From Ethanoligenens harbinense YUAN-3 (lineage in GTDB: Bacteria > Bacillota > Clostridia > Oscillospirales > Ethanoligenentaceae): 64,000 nt of DNA. Shown piece by piece: positions 17,555 to 25,386 of this stretch. The notes under the pieces were generated by a model, which had not been told where the DNA came from, did not search any database, and saw only the letters and a program-made list of their open reading frames with translations. The stretch spans positions 519,501 through 583,500 of the forward strand of contig NC_014828.1 in NCBI RefSeq assembly GCF_000178115.2. Direction: 5' to 3'. The translations under genes were made by a program, and so were the position numbers. Position 1 is the stretch's first letter. Every line of letters begins with the position of its first letter.

Positions 17555-18123
17555 GGCGATTTCTCCTTTTTGGGCCGCAGGCTGCCGTCCCTTTTCTTTT
17601 CCGAAAGGAAGGAGGCTACTTGCTTATACAGTTCCGGCCGTTCTTTGGACATTGCCTGGAACACGATGGATTTCACTGCGTCGAGGCCGACGTCGGCCTC
17701 GGCCCGCACGGCGGCGTCCGTCCGCTTTTTATAGGATGCCGCGCGCGCCAGCCCCAGTGCGCTGTCCAGCAATTTGTCCTTGTCCAGATTGTTCCACTGG
17801 TCTTCATTCGTGTTGGCCAGGGCGGCGAACACGTTTTGGCTGGCCAGCCGGATGATCGCCTCGGTCGTGTCGAGATCCGGATACTTGTCCATTTCCTGCA
17901 TCATGCGGCTGAAATTTTCCTGCGCCACATTCAAGAGGGCGGCGTTGGCGTTATACCGCTGCGCGTACCGGCAGACACTGGCCGCGCTGATGGCTACATC
18001 ATGCCGTGCCAGATAGTCGATGACGTCCGCATAGGTACTTTTACCAGAGAGCAGCATCTGCTCCACTGTACTGCGCAGCGCGGGATTCAGCCCGTCGATG
18101 ATGCCATGCGCGCGGTTCGCCAT
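17551..18123 (-). CDS. DUF3486 family protein (Mu gp27-like, probable small terminase)
   Basis: 190 residues. An N-terminal helix-turn-helix region (STVEQMLLSGKSTYADVIDYL, SAASVCRYAQRYNANAALL) is followed by a long helical part (NEDQWNNLDKDKLLDSALGL) and a basic tail. This is the layout of DUF3486, Mu gp27, encoded just before the large terminase in Mu-like phages. It probably recognises the packaging site next to a phage end. Confidence 0.8.
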   Translation of the reverse strand: MANRAHGIIDGLNPALRSTVEQMLLSGKSTYADVIDYLARHDVAISAASVCRYAQRYNANAALLNVAQENFSRMMQEMDKYPDLDTTEAIIRLASQNVFAALANTNEDQWNNLDKDKLLDSALGLARAASYKKRTDAAVRAEADVGLDAVKSIVFQAMSKERPELYKQVASFLSEKKRDGSLRPKKEKSP

Positions 18124-18144
18124 TCCGATTCCCTCCCATCTGTC

Positions 18145-18471
18145 TCAGATCGATACCGCCGGGTCGGCCGCATAGCCTTTCAGCAGCTGAATGCCTTTGG
18201 CCGTCAGCCGCACCTCGGTATCGTCCTGATCGGCCTCGGCCACGTCCACGTCCGCGCCGTAGGCGGCGTGCCGCGCATGCAGATATCCGGCCTCCTGCAG
18301 ATAATACAGGGATTCGGCCAGCTCGCCTTTGGACACATCCGGCAGTGCATACTGTAGGCTGCGCATCTTGATATCCCGCCCGGACAGGATGTTGATGGTA
18401 CGCAGCAGCCGGCCGTTGTTGGCTGCAAACGCACCGCCCTCGATGCGGCGTTCCAGTTCTTTTTTATCCAC
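18145..18471 (-). CDS. Winged-helix protein (Mu gp26-like)
   Basis: 108 residues, MDKKELERRIEGGAFAANNG, LQYALPDVSKGELAESLYYLQ, then GYLHARHAAYGADVDVAEAD and a closing helix RLTAKGIQLLKGYAAD. The helix pattern is a winged-helix fold ending in an acidic wing. It lies between the DUF2730-like and DUF3486 genes, exactly where Mu-like phages have gp26. It overlaps the upstream gene by eight bases. It may take part in packaging or lysis-region control; the role is not known to me. Confidence 0.6.
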   Translation of the reverse strand: MDKKELERRIEGGAFAANNGRLLRTINILSGRDIKMRSLQYALPDVSKGELAESLYYLQEAGYLHARHAAYGADVDVAEADQDDTEVRLTAKGIQLLKGYAADPAVSI

Positions 18472-18802
18472 GGTTCTTATCTCCCTTCATTTCCAGCAGC
18501 ACGTCGAAAATGCGATCCTGCCGTCGGTTGACATCGGCAATCGCGCGCACAAAGTCGTCCTTGCGCATGTAATTGTCTTTCAGGGCGTCGATGCCTTCCG
18601 ACAGTTTTCCAAGGCCGGATTTCAGGTCGTCCTGCAGGCAGTCCATTTCTTCTTTCGTCACGTATTGGTCTTTGATAGCGCTGATTTCGGTTTCGTGCCG
18701 GTCGACCAGACCGATTGTTCGTTTCAAAAAAAAACCGATGATGCCGACAAGAACCGAGAGTATAAGCGGAGGGATTGCGTTCAGCCAGTTGGATGCATTC
18801 AT
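18464..18802 (-). CDS. DUF2730-like membrane-anchored coiled-coil protein (Mu gp25-like)
   Basis: 112 residues from MNASNWLNAIPPLILSVL. The upstream GGGGCGG favours ATG 18802 over the longer frame to 18928. One transmembrane helix (about 8-27, PPLILSVLVGIIGFF) is followed by a charged coiled coil (RHETEISAIKDQYVTKEEM, RQDRIFDVLLEMK). This is the DUF2730 plan of Mu gp25. It is the first gene after the terminator that follows mor, so it probably opens the late transcript. Confidence 0.65.
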   Translation of the reverse strand: MNASNWLNAIPPLILSVLVGIIGFFLKRTIGLVDRHETEISAIKDQYVTKEEMDCLQDDLKSGLGKLSEGIDALKDNYMRKDDFVRAIADVNRRQDRIFDVLLEMKGDKNRG

Positions 18803-18903
18803 ATATGTACCGCCCCTTCGGCGTGGATTTACAATGCGCCGCCGTGGTGCGGGCACGGCGGCAAGAACAAGAGGCAAGAAATGGAGGTTGTGGCGGGCGG
18901 CAA
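18803..18903 (-). promoter_or_regulatory. Probable late promoter region
   Basis: The 100 bases between the terminator after mor and the first late gene have no gene. In Mu-like phages the Mor/C family protein activates transcription just downstream of its own gene, so this is where a Mor-dependent promoter is expected. I do not see a clear consensus pair of promoter boxes, which fits an activator-dependent promoter. Inferred from layout. Confidence 0.4.
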
Positions 18904-18942
18904 ACAAAAAAGGCAGGCTACCGGCCACACCGATAGTCTACC
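18904..18942 (-). terminator. Terminator of the early operon
   Basis: On the minus strand GGTAGACTATCGG pairs with CCGGTAGCCTGCC (13 pairs with two G-T pairs and one mismatch) and is followed by TTTTTT. It directly follows mor and would end the early transcript before the late genes. Confidence 0.75.
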
Positions 18943-18972
18943 TTACAAGGCATATATATTGTAGATACAGGA

Positions 18973-19297
18973 TTAAAACATTTTTTTATCAAACAGGTTG
19001 ATTTGCCCGGAAATGGGGCCATACCGCATCCGTCTGGCGTCATCCTCTACGATCAAGCGAACGGTGCTTTCCGAAATTTGATACTCCAGCGCCAGCTCTT
19101 TATAGTTTTTTTCCGTCGAATTTCCGGCGGATCTGCTCGTTGCGGTCTTTGCGAAGCAGGCTGTTCGGGGCCTGCACATACACATAGGTTCCGCCGTGGT
19201 GTGTGGCCAGTGCCCGATAGGCTTCCATGCCGATCAGCTCCGCGAGTTCGCGCTGGTCGCCGTCCAGATCCTCCAGTGTAACACGTTCCAGATTCAT
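18973..19297 (-). pseudogene. mor: Mor/C-type late gene activator, frame broken at an A7 run
   Basis: Two overlapping frames together encode one Mor-family activator. The first frame (from ATG 19297) gives ERVTLEDLDGDQRELAELIG, then GGTYVYVQAPNSLLRKDRN and EQIRRKFDGK, and stops soon after. The second gives NYKELALEYQISESTVRLIV, the DNA-binding helix-turn-helix, and a closing tail. They join in a run of seven A (T7 at 19106-19112 on the plus strand): with six A the frame is continuous for 107 residues, normal for the family. It overlaps gemA by four bases. This is either a real mutation that cripples late expression, slippage control, or an assembly error. Confidence 0.8.
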
Positions 19298-19795
19298 CCA
19301 CCGCCCACCTCCCGGATGTGCCGCTTCTCCGCATTATAGCAGTAATTTTTCAGAAACTCAATCAGTTCGCCGCCCGCGGCCTGGTCCAGAAACTGCATCG
19401 GCTTTTTTGCGGTGCAGTCCATGCCGAATTGCCGCCGGATGATCCCGCACAGCCGGTCTCCAAGGGCAGCGTCCACCGGCTTGACGTCGAATTTTTTTCA
19501 GCTCGTACATCAGCGCCCACACCTTGCGCTGCTGGTCGGCGGTGATACCGCCGGGCGCTTCTTCGTAATGCCTGGGCTTTTTTCGGGCCGGAGGCACCGG
19601 CGGTGTGCCGCGCATCCGCCGCATCAGTTCCGCAATCACGCGCTGGGCTTCGTCCCGATCAAGCGCCGTAATGGATTCTTTGCCCGTCAGGCCATCCACC
19701 AACGCGTGCAGCTCATCGTCGTGGCCGCGCCCCACGATATGCAGCCCCGCGCCCAGGGCATAGATGGATTTGATCTGCTGCTTTGTAATGTTCAC
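19294..19795 (-). pseudogene. gemA: GemA/Gp16-type regulatory protein, frame broken at an A7 run
   Basis: The first frame from ATG 19795 opens MNITKQQIKSIYALGAGLHI and DDELHALVDGLTGKESITA, and reaches ADQQRKVWALMYELKK. The second continues FDVKPVDAALGDRLCGIIRR, MDCTAKKPMQFLDQAAGGEL and ends HIREVGGG. Joined they make a 166-residue Mu gp16 (DUF1018) protein. The join is in seven A (T7 at 19492-19498, plus strand); six A would be continuous. In Mu, gp16/GemA affects host gene expression and DNA supercoiling. The break is of the same type as in the next gene, mor. Confidence 0.8.
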
Positions 19796-19825
19796 CGCCG
19801 GTTCCTCCTTCTCAGTTTCTACCCG

Positions 19826-20491
19826 CTATTTTGAAGCCTCCACGGTCACTTTGGTGCCTTCCTCGACGACCACGGCTGCTTTCACGATATCGCGCGCGGC
19901 CTCAAATGTCCCTGTGTATCCGGCCGCCTGCAATAGCTGCCGAAAGCGCGTATAGGCCACGATCTCCGCCGCCATGTAGGCGTATTCCTCGGCGTCCGTT
20001 TTCGAAAGCCCGGCCACATCAATCAGGGCCTTTTTGTCGCGTTTGAAGTTGCCGCACAGCTTTTTGCGCAGGGTTTTGTTCGTTTTATCGTCATCGGCCA
20101 CCCGCGCAACGATATCGTCCAGCGACCCCTCCAGATAGTTTCCCGCGGCGATGGCGGCCAGCAGCTGCTTGCAGGCGGCGGTGGGCTGATAGGTCACGGG
20201 CTGCTCCTTGAACAAATCCCCGAAAACGCCCTGTAAAAGTGTTTTAAGAGCCGTTTCCGAAAGAATGTCCACCTTTTCGCTTGTGCCCACCTCCACGCGT
20301 CCGGCTGCGCTCCACCACGCCACGGTCTTTTCCTTGGTGTTCTCCAGGGCGTCGATGCCCAGGCGTTCAAAATAACCTTGCAGGTCGCCGATCTCGGCCT
20401 TGATTTTGCTTTCCTGCGCTTTCAGGGCAACCAGTCTGCCCACCCGCAGCACCGTTTCCTCCGTGGAGAAAAGAGGTTCATTCTCCATCAT
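19826..20491 (-). CDS. Early phage protein, Gp157/Gam-like layout, function unknown
   Basis: 221 residues. I chose ATG 20491 because it overlaps the stop of the previous gene (ATGA). A short helical start (RVGRLVALKAQESKIKAEIG, LQGYFERLGIDAL) leads to a beta-like phrase (KTVAWWSAAGRVEVGTSEKV). An alpha-helical C-terminus follows with LRKKLCGNFKRDKKALIDVA. The coiled-coil opening plus a central strand repeats the general plan of the Gp157 and Gam-like DNA-end or recombination proteins in early operons. The similarity is only in plan, so I leave the function open. Confidence 0.6.
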   Translation of the reverse strand: MMENEPLFSTEETVLRVGRLVALKAQESKIKAEIGDLQGYFERLGIDALENTKEKTVAWWSAAGRVEVGTSEKVDILSETALKTLLQGVFGDLFKEQPVTYQPTAACKQLLAAIAAGNYLEGSLDDIVARVADDDKTNKTLRKKLCGNFKRDKKALIDVAGLSKTDAEEYAYMAAEIVAYTRFRQLLQAAGYTGTFEAARDIVKAAVVVEEGTKVTVEASK

Positions 20492-20751
20492 GCACAAAAG
20501 TCCTCCAGCTTTTCCGCCGCCAGCGCGGCCAATTCACGCGCGCATGCCAGGCAGATTTCTTTGCCAGCCACGGTGACGACTTCCGTGGTGCCTCCACAGA
20601 AGATGCAGCTGGGCACATGCTTCCGGATGAGGATACCGTCTCCTGCGTCTTCGATGTCGATCGGCGCGCCGGGTGCCAGCCCTGCGGCATGCCGCACCGC
20701 CTGCGGGATCGTCAGGCCGCCCTTTCCGCCCAGTCTTTTGCTTACGGTCAT
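20488..20751 (-). CDS. AbrB-like DNA-binding domain fused to a zinc ribbon
   Basis: 87 residues. The first 45 (KRLGGKGGLTIPQAVRHAAG, PGAPIDIEDAGDGILIRKH) match the swapped-hairpin AbrB/MazE fold. The rest has CIFCGGTTEVVT and GKEICLACAREL, four cysteines in two CxxC pairs, a likely zinc ribbon. It is probably a small transcription regulator of the early operon. A very similar architecture (AbrB plus two CxxC) recurs in Firmicutes phages, as far as I remember. Confidence 0.7.
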   Translation of the reverse strand: MTVSKRLGGKGGLTIPQAVRHAAGLAPGAPIDIEDAGDGILIRKHVPSCIFCGGTTEVVTVAGKEICLACARELAALAAEKLEDFCA

Positions 20752-20752
20752 G

Positions 20753-21193
20753 TCAGTCCGCCTCCTTCTGGATTGTGTTCAGGTTCGCTTCCGCTTCCGC
20801 CAGCTTGCACAGCGCATCCGCAAGATACGATGCGCAGCGCCCGTCACTTTCCAGATCGACGCCCCGGGCGGTCATCTCGCAAATGGCTCTGCACACCGAT
20901 TCACGTGCATCCTGCATGGTGCAGGGACCCCGTTCCTCCGGCTTTGCGGGGGCCAGCGGCGCGCCTGCAACCTTTGCGGCGGGCACCGGCGTCCAGTCCG
21001 TGCCGTTAAAATCGTCAATGTCCGGTTCCCAGGGCACCAGCGGTGATAAGCCGCCGAGCGGGCCGTACGATTCCGTGCGCAGCAGTTTGCCGCCTGTCAG
21101 CAGGACATACCGCGCTTTCATGACCCCGATCTGGCGCGCGATGCATCCGCTTCCGTCGGTCATGGCTTGCCTGATCGCGTCTTTCAGTTCCAT
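20753..21193 (-). CDS. Small early protein with DUF2829/Tad2-like opening
   Basis: 146 residues from MELKDAIRQAMTDGSGCIAR. AGGAGG lies six bases upstream of ATG 21193, while the ATG two codons earlier would touch the ribosome site. The first 75 residues end PWEPDIDDFNGTDWTPVPA, similar in shape to the DUF2829 family (Thoeris anti-defence Tad2), whose members end in a DW phrase after a short beta fold. The rest (QDARESVCRAICEMTARGVD, LADALCKLAEAEANLN) is an unrelated helical tail. The family call is weak; the protein is certainly a small cytoplasmic early protein. Confidence 0.5.
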   Translation of the reverse strand: MELKDAIRQAMTDGSGCIARQIGVMKARYVLLTGGKLLRTESYGPLGGLSPLVPWEPDIDDFNGTDWTPVPAAKVAGAPLAPAKPEERGPCTMQDARESVCRAICEMTARGVDLESDGRCASYLADALCKLAEAEANLNTIQKEAD

Positions 21194-21294
21194 ATCCATC
21201 CTCCTTTGTTTTGGTTGGTGCTGCCTCCCTCTGCGTTTTCCGGGCTGGGGACCGGCTCTGGCCGCATTAAGGCGGGGCTTGCGCCCCCATATGT

Positions 21295-21603
21295 TCAATT
21301 CCAGTTGGATATCCGTCCGGGTCTTTCTTCACAATACAGTGCAAAGCTGTGCCTGCAACTCGGGTGATCCGGCGGCGCGTTTTTTCCGGCTTCAAACCCG
21401 CGTCTGTATCCACGGGCATATGCCTTGTGCCGCCCAAATTCGTACCCGAGCAGGATACCGAGCGCCAGCACCAGCACCAGCACCGCCAGTTCCGCCGCCC
21501 AGCCGGGCGCAGACATTCCGCCCACCGATGCCGCCAGCACGCCGCCGGCGCTGAAAACCGCACCAAAAAGGATTCCTGCCCAAAACCATGCCAGTTTACG
21601 CAT
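21295..21603 (-). CDS. Small membrane protein
   Basis: 102 residues from MRKLAWFWAGILFGAVFSAG; AGGACAG upstream selects ATG 21603. Two hydrophobic helices (about 5-28 and 36-56, AELAVLVLVLALGILLGYEF) are followed by a basic tail (GRHKAYARGYRRGFEAGKN). It overlaps the end of the preceding gene by eight bases. I recognise no family. A two-helix early membrane protein could act in superinfection exclusion or be a holin-like protein, but nothing proves it. Confidence 0.55.
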   Translation of the reverse strand: MRKLAWFWAGILFGAVFSAGGVLAASVGGMSAPGWAAELAVLVLVLALGILLGYEFGRHKAYARGYRRGFEAGKNAPPDHPSCRHSFALYCEERPGRISNWN

Positions 21604-22069
21604 GTGCCTGTCCTCTCTTTCTCTCCCGGTGCCGGATTTCCTCCAGCACAACCCGCAGCCTTGTTTTTTCGCGTTGTCCCTGCGCCACGCGCTCCGCATA
21701 TACGTCCGCGGCCGTATACAATTCCTCATCGCTCAGCCTACGCACTGCGGCTTCCACGGCCGTCACATTTTTGGCGGCGGCCAGTGTCTCCGGCAGCTTC
21801 AGTTCTTCTTTAGGGGACGGTTCAACCGGCGCGATGGCAAACTCCGCCGGATCAAACACTTCCCAATCTTTCGCCAGTATCTCGTTCAATGTCAGGCTGG
21901 CACTCCGGTACGCCACGGAAAGGCGCGTTTCCGGTCCAAACGTAGCTTTTGCCATCATTTGGGGATACGACTGCGGCCGGATTACCATCTTGCGGCCCTG
22001 CCCAATGGGCAAACATACACAGGTTGCGCCGCAAGCCCACATTGACTTCACAGCCGATACAAAATCCAT
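21596..22069 (-). CDS. DUF2829-like (Tad2-like) small early protein
   Basis: 157 residues starting MDFVSAVKSMWACGATCVCL, with YPQMMAKATFGPETRLSVAY and LTLNEILAKDWEVFDP. An N-terminal phrase M-D-F-x-x-A-V-K, a short beta domain and a closing LAKDWEV are the recognisable marks of DUF2829, whose best-known member Tad2 captures the signalling nucleotide of Thoeris defence. A helical C-terminus (TAVEAAVRRLSDEELYTAAD) is extra. The anti-defence role is inference from family resemblance. Confidence 0.55.
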   Translation of the reverse strand: MDFVSAVKSMWACGATCVCLPIGQGRKMVIRPQSYPQMMAKATFGPETRLSVAYRSASLTLNEILAKDWEVFDPAEFAIAPVEPSPKEELKLPETLAAAKNVTAVEAAVRRLSDEELYTAADVYAERVAQGQREKTRLRVVLEEIRHRERKRGQAHA

Positions 22070-22075
22070 GCTGTT

Positions 22076-22363
22076 TCATCTCCTCCCGTATGCCATGCGC
22101 TTGTTCAGCTCTTTTTTTACCGCCTGATACCGGTCTGCCACATGGTATCCCTGCGCCTTGTAAGAACCCAGCGCGGCTTTGGCAATACGCAAGTCGCGCG
22201 TGTCCGCCTGGTGAAGCTGCTCCAGAAACACGGCGCTTTCGACCGCCGACAAATACCACAACCCCAAAGTTTCATCTCCTTTTCGTTTTCCAATTTGCAG
22301 CAGGCACATCACCGTCACGCCGGCGGACGCGCCGAAAAAACTGCCGAGAATAAATAATCCCAT
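22076..22363 (-). CDS. Small membrane-anchored protein (DUF3789-like N-terminus)
   Basis: 95 residues, MGLFILGSFFGASAGVTVMCLL, then QIGKRKGDE: one N-terminal transmembrane helix ending at a Cys-Leu-Leu phrase, as in DUF3789. A soluble helical part follows (AVESAVFLEQLHQADTRDLR, YQAVKKELNKRMAYGRR). It lies between the MuB-like ATPase and the DUF2829-like gene. The function is unknown. Confidence 0.55.
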   Translation of the reverse strand: MGLFILGSFFGASAGVTVMCLLQIGKRKGDETLGLWYLSAVESAVFLEQLHQADTRDLRIAKAALGSYKAQGYHVADRYQAVKKELNKRMAYGRR

Positions 22364-22373
22364 GTTTATTCCC

Positions 22374-23324
22374 TCATATGATACCGATGCCCATTTCCCG
22401 GGCCTGCAGCGTCAGCATGTCGATTCCAATGTTTTCCGCGTCAACCGCATTGTTGTACACATTTACGCCGCCGCGGATTCCGTAACGGCCCTGGCAGATG
22501 CCGCGCAAAAAGTTCAACTCTCGTTTTTTCCCTTCCAGCGCGGGAAACAACAGCGCGATATCTTCCGGTGTTACCTGTTTGGTGGTGTATTTTCGGGTGA
22601 GCCGCTTGCGGGAATAGAGCTGCGCAAAGCACGATTGCCTGCGTCCTTCCATCCGGTCGTAGATTTCGGAGTTTCCGATCAGCACGATGCCGATGCCTTT
22701 TTTCCCATCAATGTGCGGCTCGGAAAGGGGCCGAATCTCGTCCAGCGCCCGCACCTGCAAATGCTGGGCTTCGTCGATGATGAGGACTTTGTCCGTATTG
22801 TACAGGCGTTCCTTCAGGTCGATGATCATATCCAGCTTGCTGCGCCCCTCGGGGATATGCAGCGCCCGGCAGATCAGCTTCATCACGTTTCCTACGGTGC
22901 CGGTGAGAGGGGTCACGGTGATCAGCACGGCGGTGTTGGGGTTGTCCCGCAAATATTTTTCGGCCGCCATCGTCTTCCCGATGCCCGCGTCACCGTGCAG
23001 GATGGTGATGCCTTTTTTCAACTGCCCAAAGCGGATTGCCTTGCGGATGTCCTCGCTGACGCTGATCGGTATGTAGGTGTCCAGCACGGGCTGAAATGGT
23101 TCAGCGCGTTGCGCCTGGGCGGCCGCCTCGTCCTGCAGCCGGAAATACTCCCTCAGGCTGGCTTCCACCTCATCCACACGTCCGCGCTCATAATCGCTGC
23201 GACGGTATTGGCTGATGACGCCGTCGCTCCATCCAAGGATACGGGATGCTTTGGCTTGGCTACCGCACTGCTTGATCAGTTCCTCTACGCGAGCCTGTAA
23301 TTTTACATCGTATGTTTGTGCCAT
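22374..23324 (-). CDS. MuB-type AAA+ target-selection ATPase
   Basis: 316 residues. An N-terminal helix-turn-helix (GSQAKASRILGWSDGVISQY) precedes an AAA+ core with GDAGIGKTMAAEKYL as Walker A (about residue 113) and KVLIIDEAQHLQV as Walker B (about 180). VLIGNSEIYDRMEGRRQSC acts as sensor and arginine region. In Mu, B binds target DNA, protects the phage DNA from self-integration and activates A. It is encoded just after the transposase gene, as in Mu, with 15 bases between. Confidence 0.9.
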   Translation of the reverse strand: MAQTYDVKLQARVEELIKQCGSQAKASRILGWSDGVISQYRRSDYERGRVDEVEASLREYFRLQDEAAAQAQRAEPFQPVLDTYIPISVSEDIRKAIRFGQLKKGITILHGDAGIGKTMAAEKYLRDNPNTAVLITVTPLTGTVGNVMKLICRALHIPEGRSKLDMIIDLKERLYNTDKVLIIDEAQHLQVRALDEIRPLSEPHIDGKKGIGIVLIGNSEIYDRMEGRRQSCFAQLYSRKRLTRKYTTKQVTPEDIALLFPALEGKKRELNFLRGICQGRYGIRGGVNVYNNAVDAENIGIDMLTLQAREMGIGII

Positions 23325-23339
23325 TTCCTGTTCCTCCTG

Positions 23340-25292
23340 TCAGATGTCCTTATGTTGAGACGCCCTTTGGGCGTTTTCGGCATTTTTCAGCATGGTGTCC
23401 AGCGGCAATGCGCCGTTCACCACACGCGGCGGCATCAGCGGTTCCTCGCTCACGCGGTGGATCTGCAGTACCGAGCGGTCAGGTTCCCCATTTTCCATTC
23501 GGGCGGCAATATTCCGCTGCGCGTCACCCAGCACCAGATCCAGCGCGTCCACCTGATCCATAGAGGCCAGTACGCGGGACTTGATCTCCTGCCGGGCCAG
23601 CTTCTTGGCGGACTTGATTTTGCTGATGGATTCTTTCGCAACTTCCTTGCTGGTAACATAGCCGGATATGATGTTGCTGTTCGCCTGAAGGACGGCGATA
23701 AACCGGTCCTGCTCATCGTAGACGCGCACGGAACTGATGTTTTCCGGGTCGTAGCGCACATAAACCTGCTCGCCTTGGTAACGCAGGCAAAACGCGTCGT
23801 CCCGGTAGTCAATGCGGAACCCGCCAATCGTCAGATGCACGCCCATTCGGCCAACCTTTTGCAAGCGCGTGCTGCGCATCAGCATCAGCGTCAAGTCGTC
23901 GGCGGAGGCCACGCGTTTTTCTTCCAGATGGTCGTAGTAAACGTCCTTCCGGTTTTGTCCTTTGTCCGCCGCGACGGAGCCGTTGTAAGGCTGCTCGTTG
24001 AAGTATCCTTCCAGCAGTTGCCCCACAACCTCGCGCAGCCGGTGATCCGCAGGCACATGCCCGGCTTTCAGCACATGTTTCAGATTTGCGGGCTTTTCAA
24101 GCACGTTCCCGCCCGTGAACGTCATAAATAGTCGGCTGATTTGGTTCTTGAAATCAAGGAACCGGCGTTCGATGATCTTCGCCCGCGCATTCCGCACCTG
24201 CGCGTTGATCATCGTAATGCCAAGCCTGGCGAAAATCGGCGGCGGCGAAAAAGTATCCGCGCTTTTCTTTTTCCGGCGGTGCCCGAGGCCCCCAACGTCG
24301 TATGTAAGGAACTCGCGGCCGTTATCTACATAGATATACTTTGGAATGCCATATTGCAGGATGCCCGCGCGCAGCGCGTAAATTGTGGCTTCGCTGGATG
24401 GGTTATCCGTGATATGGAACCCTGTGATGATGCCGGAGCGCGCGTCCATGAATGCTGTGAGGTACAGGCGATGCCTTGTCCCGTTTTCCCCCTCGCTGAT
24501 GATGTCGAAGGTGTGGTTGTCCGCAATCCAGAAATCATTGGATGCCATGTCGTCGTAGATGCGGGGTAGATACGGCCCGCATCGGTCGTCAAATACCTTG
24601 TCGCCCTCGCGACCCAGCACATTGAGCGCCTCCGGTATCTCGGCCTTCCAGCGCCGGTAAAAAGCGCTGTAGGATGGGATCCCGGCCAGCAATTCCGGGT
24701 GTTCCTGCTCACACCAGAGCTGTGTGTAGTGGATGCATTGCTTCATTGGGTACTTGCGCAGGTCGAACCAGTAGGACAGGAAGCATTCCCACACCGTTTC
24801 ATCCATCGCGTACCGTCCTTTGCGCCACTTTCCGCGCCGGTCGATCAGTCCGTCATAATGCTGGTCGCGCCATGCCTTCCAGCGGCGGTACAGCACGTCC
24901 GTCGAGATAGACAGTTCCGGTTTCCGCTGCCGCATCTGCGCCACAAAGGCTCCGTCAGCTACTTTTCGGTCGCGACCGATGCGGTAGGTCTTCCATTCCT
25001 GTACGATCCCGATCCACAGCTCGATTTCCCGGCGCTCCTCGTCGCTGTAAGCATCCAGCGGCTTGGGCGGCTCCTGCGGCGCGGTAATGGCCTCGGTTTT
25101 TGGCGGCGCCGCCCGGCCGTAGTATTTGGCCTGCAGTTTTTCCGGTAGCGCCGTCACCGGCACCAGATACTGCCTGATGTGGTTGCGCGGGTCGCCGTCC
25201 AGCACATGCTCCAGCTTGCCTTTGGCAATTAGTGCGCGCACATACTGCGGTGTGCACCCTTTAACCTGCGCCACCTGCGCCACTGTCAGCAT
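23340..25292 (-). CDS. MuA-type DDE transposase
   Basis: 650 residues. The N-terminus (LTVAQVAQVKGCTPQYVRAL) is a helix-turn-helix. The catalytic core has DDE residues in NDFWIADNHTFD (about D257), PKYIYVDNGREFL (about D321) and RNARAKIIERRFLDFKNQ (about E373). The C-terminal Mu-transposase beta barrel follows (VYVRYDPENISSVRVYD, DRFIAVLQANSNIISGYV), then a basic helical tail that in MuA contacts MuB. Length is close to MuA (663). It integrates and replicates the phage by transposition from sites at the two phage ends. Confidence 0.95.
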   Translation of the reverse strand: MLTVAQVAQVKGCTPQYVRALIAKGKLEHVLDGDPRNHIRQYLVPVTALPEKLQAKYYGRAAPPKTEAITAPQEPPKPLDAYSDEERREIELWIGIVQEWKTYRIGRDRKVADGAFVAQMRQRKPELSISTDVLYRRWKAWRDQHYDGLIDRRGKWRKGRYAMDETVWECFLSYWFDLRKYPMKQCIHYTQLWCEQEHPELLAGIPSYSAFYRRWKAEIPEALNVLGREGDKVFDDRCGPYLPRIYDDMASNDFWIADNHTFDIISEGENGTRHRLYLTAFMDARSGIITGFHITDNPSSEATIYALRAGILQYGIPKYIYVDNGREFLTYDVGGLGHRRKKKSADTFSPPPIFARLGITMINAQVRNARAKIIERRFLDFKNQISRLFMTFTGGNVLEKPANLKHVLKAGHVPADHRLREVVGQLLEGYFNEQPYNGSVAADKGQNRKDVYYDHLEEKRVASADDLTLMLMRSTRLQKVGRMGVHLTIGGFRIDYRDDAFCLRYQGEQVYVRYDPENISSVRVYDEQDRFIAVLQANSNIISGYVTSKEVAKESISKIKSAKKLARQEIKSRVLASMDQVDALDLVLGDAQRNIAARMENGEPDRSVLQIHRVSEEPLMPPRVVNGALPLDTMLKNAENAQRASQHKDI

Positions 25293-25386
25293 TTCCGTGT
25301 TGCATCACCTCTTTTCGGTTGGCCTGCCATCATCAGCGCGAGGAGGCCATCCCCAGCGGACAGGGCTTTCACCCCGTTTCGGCTTT

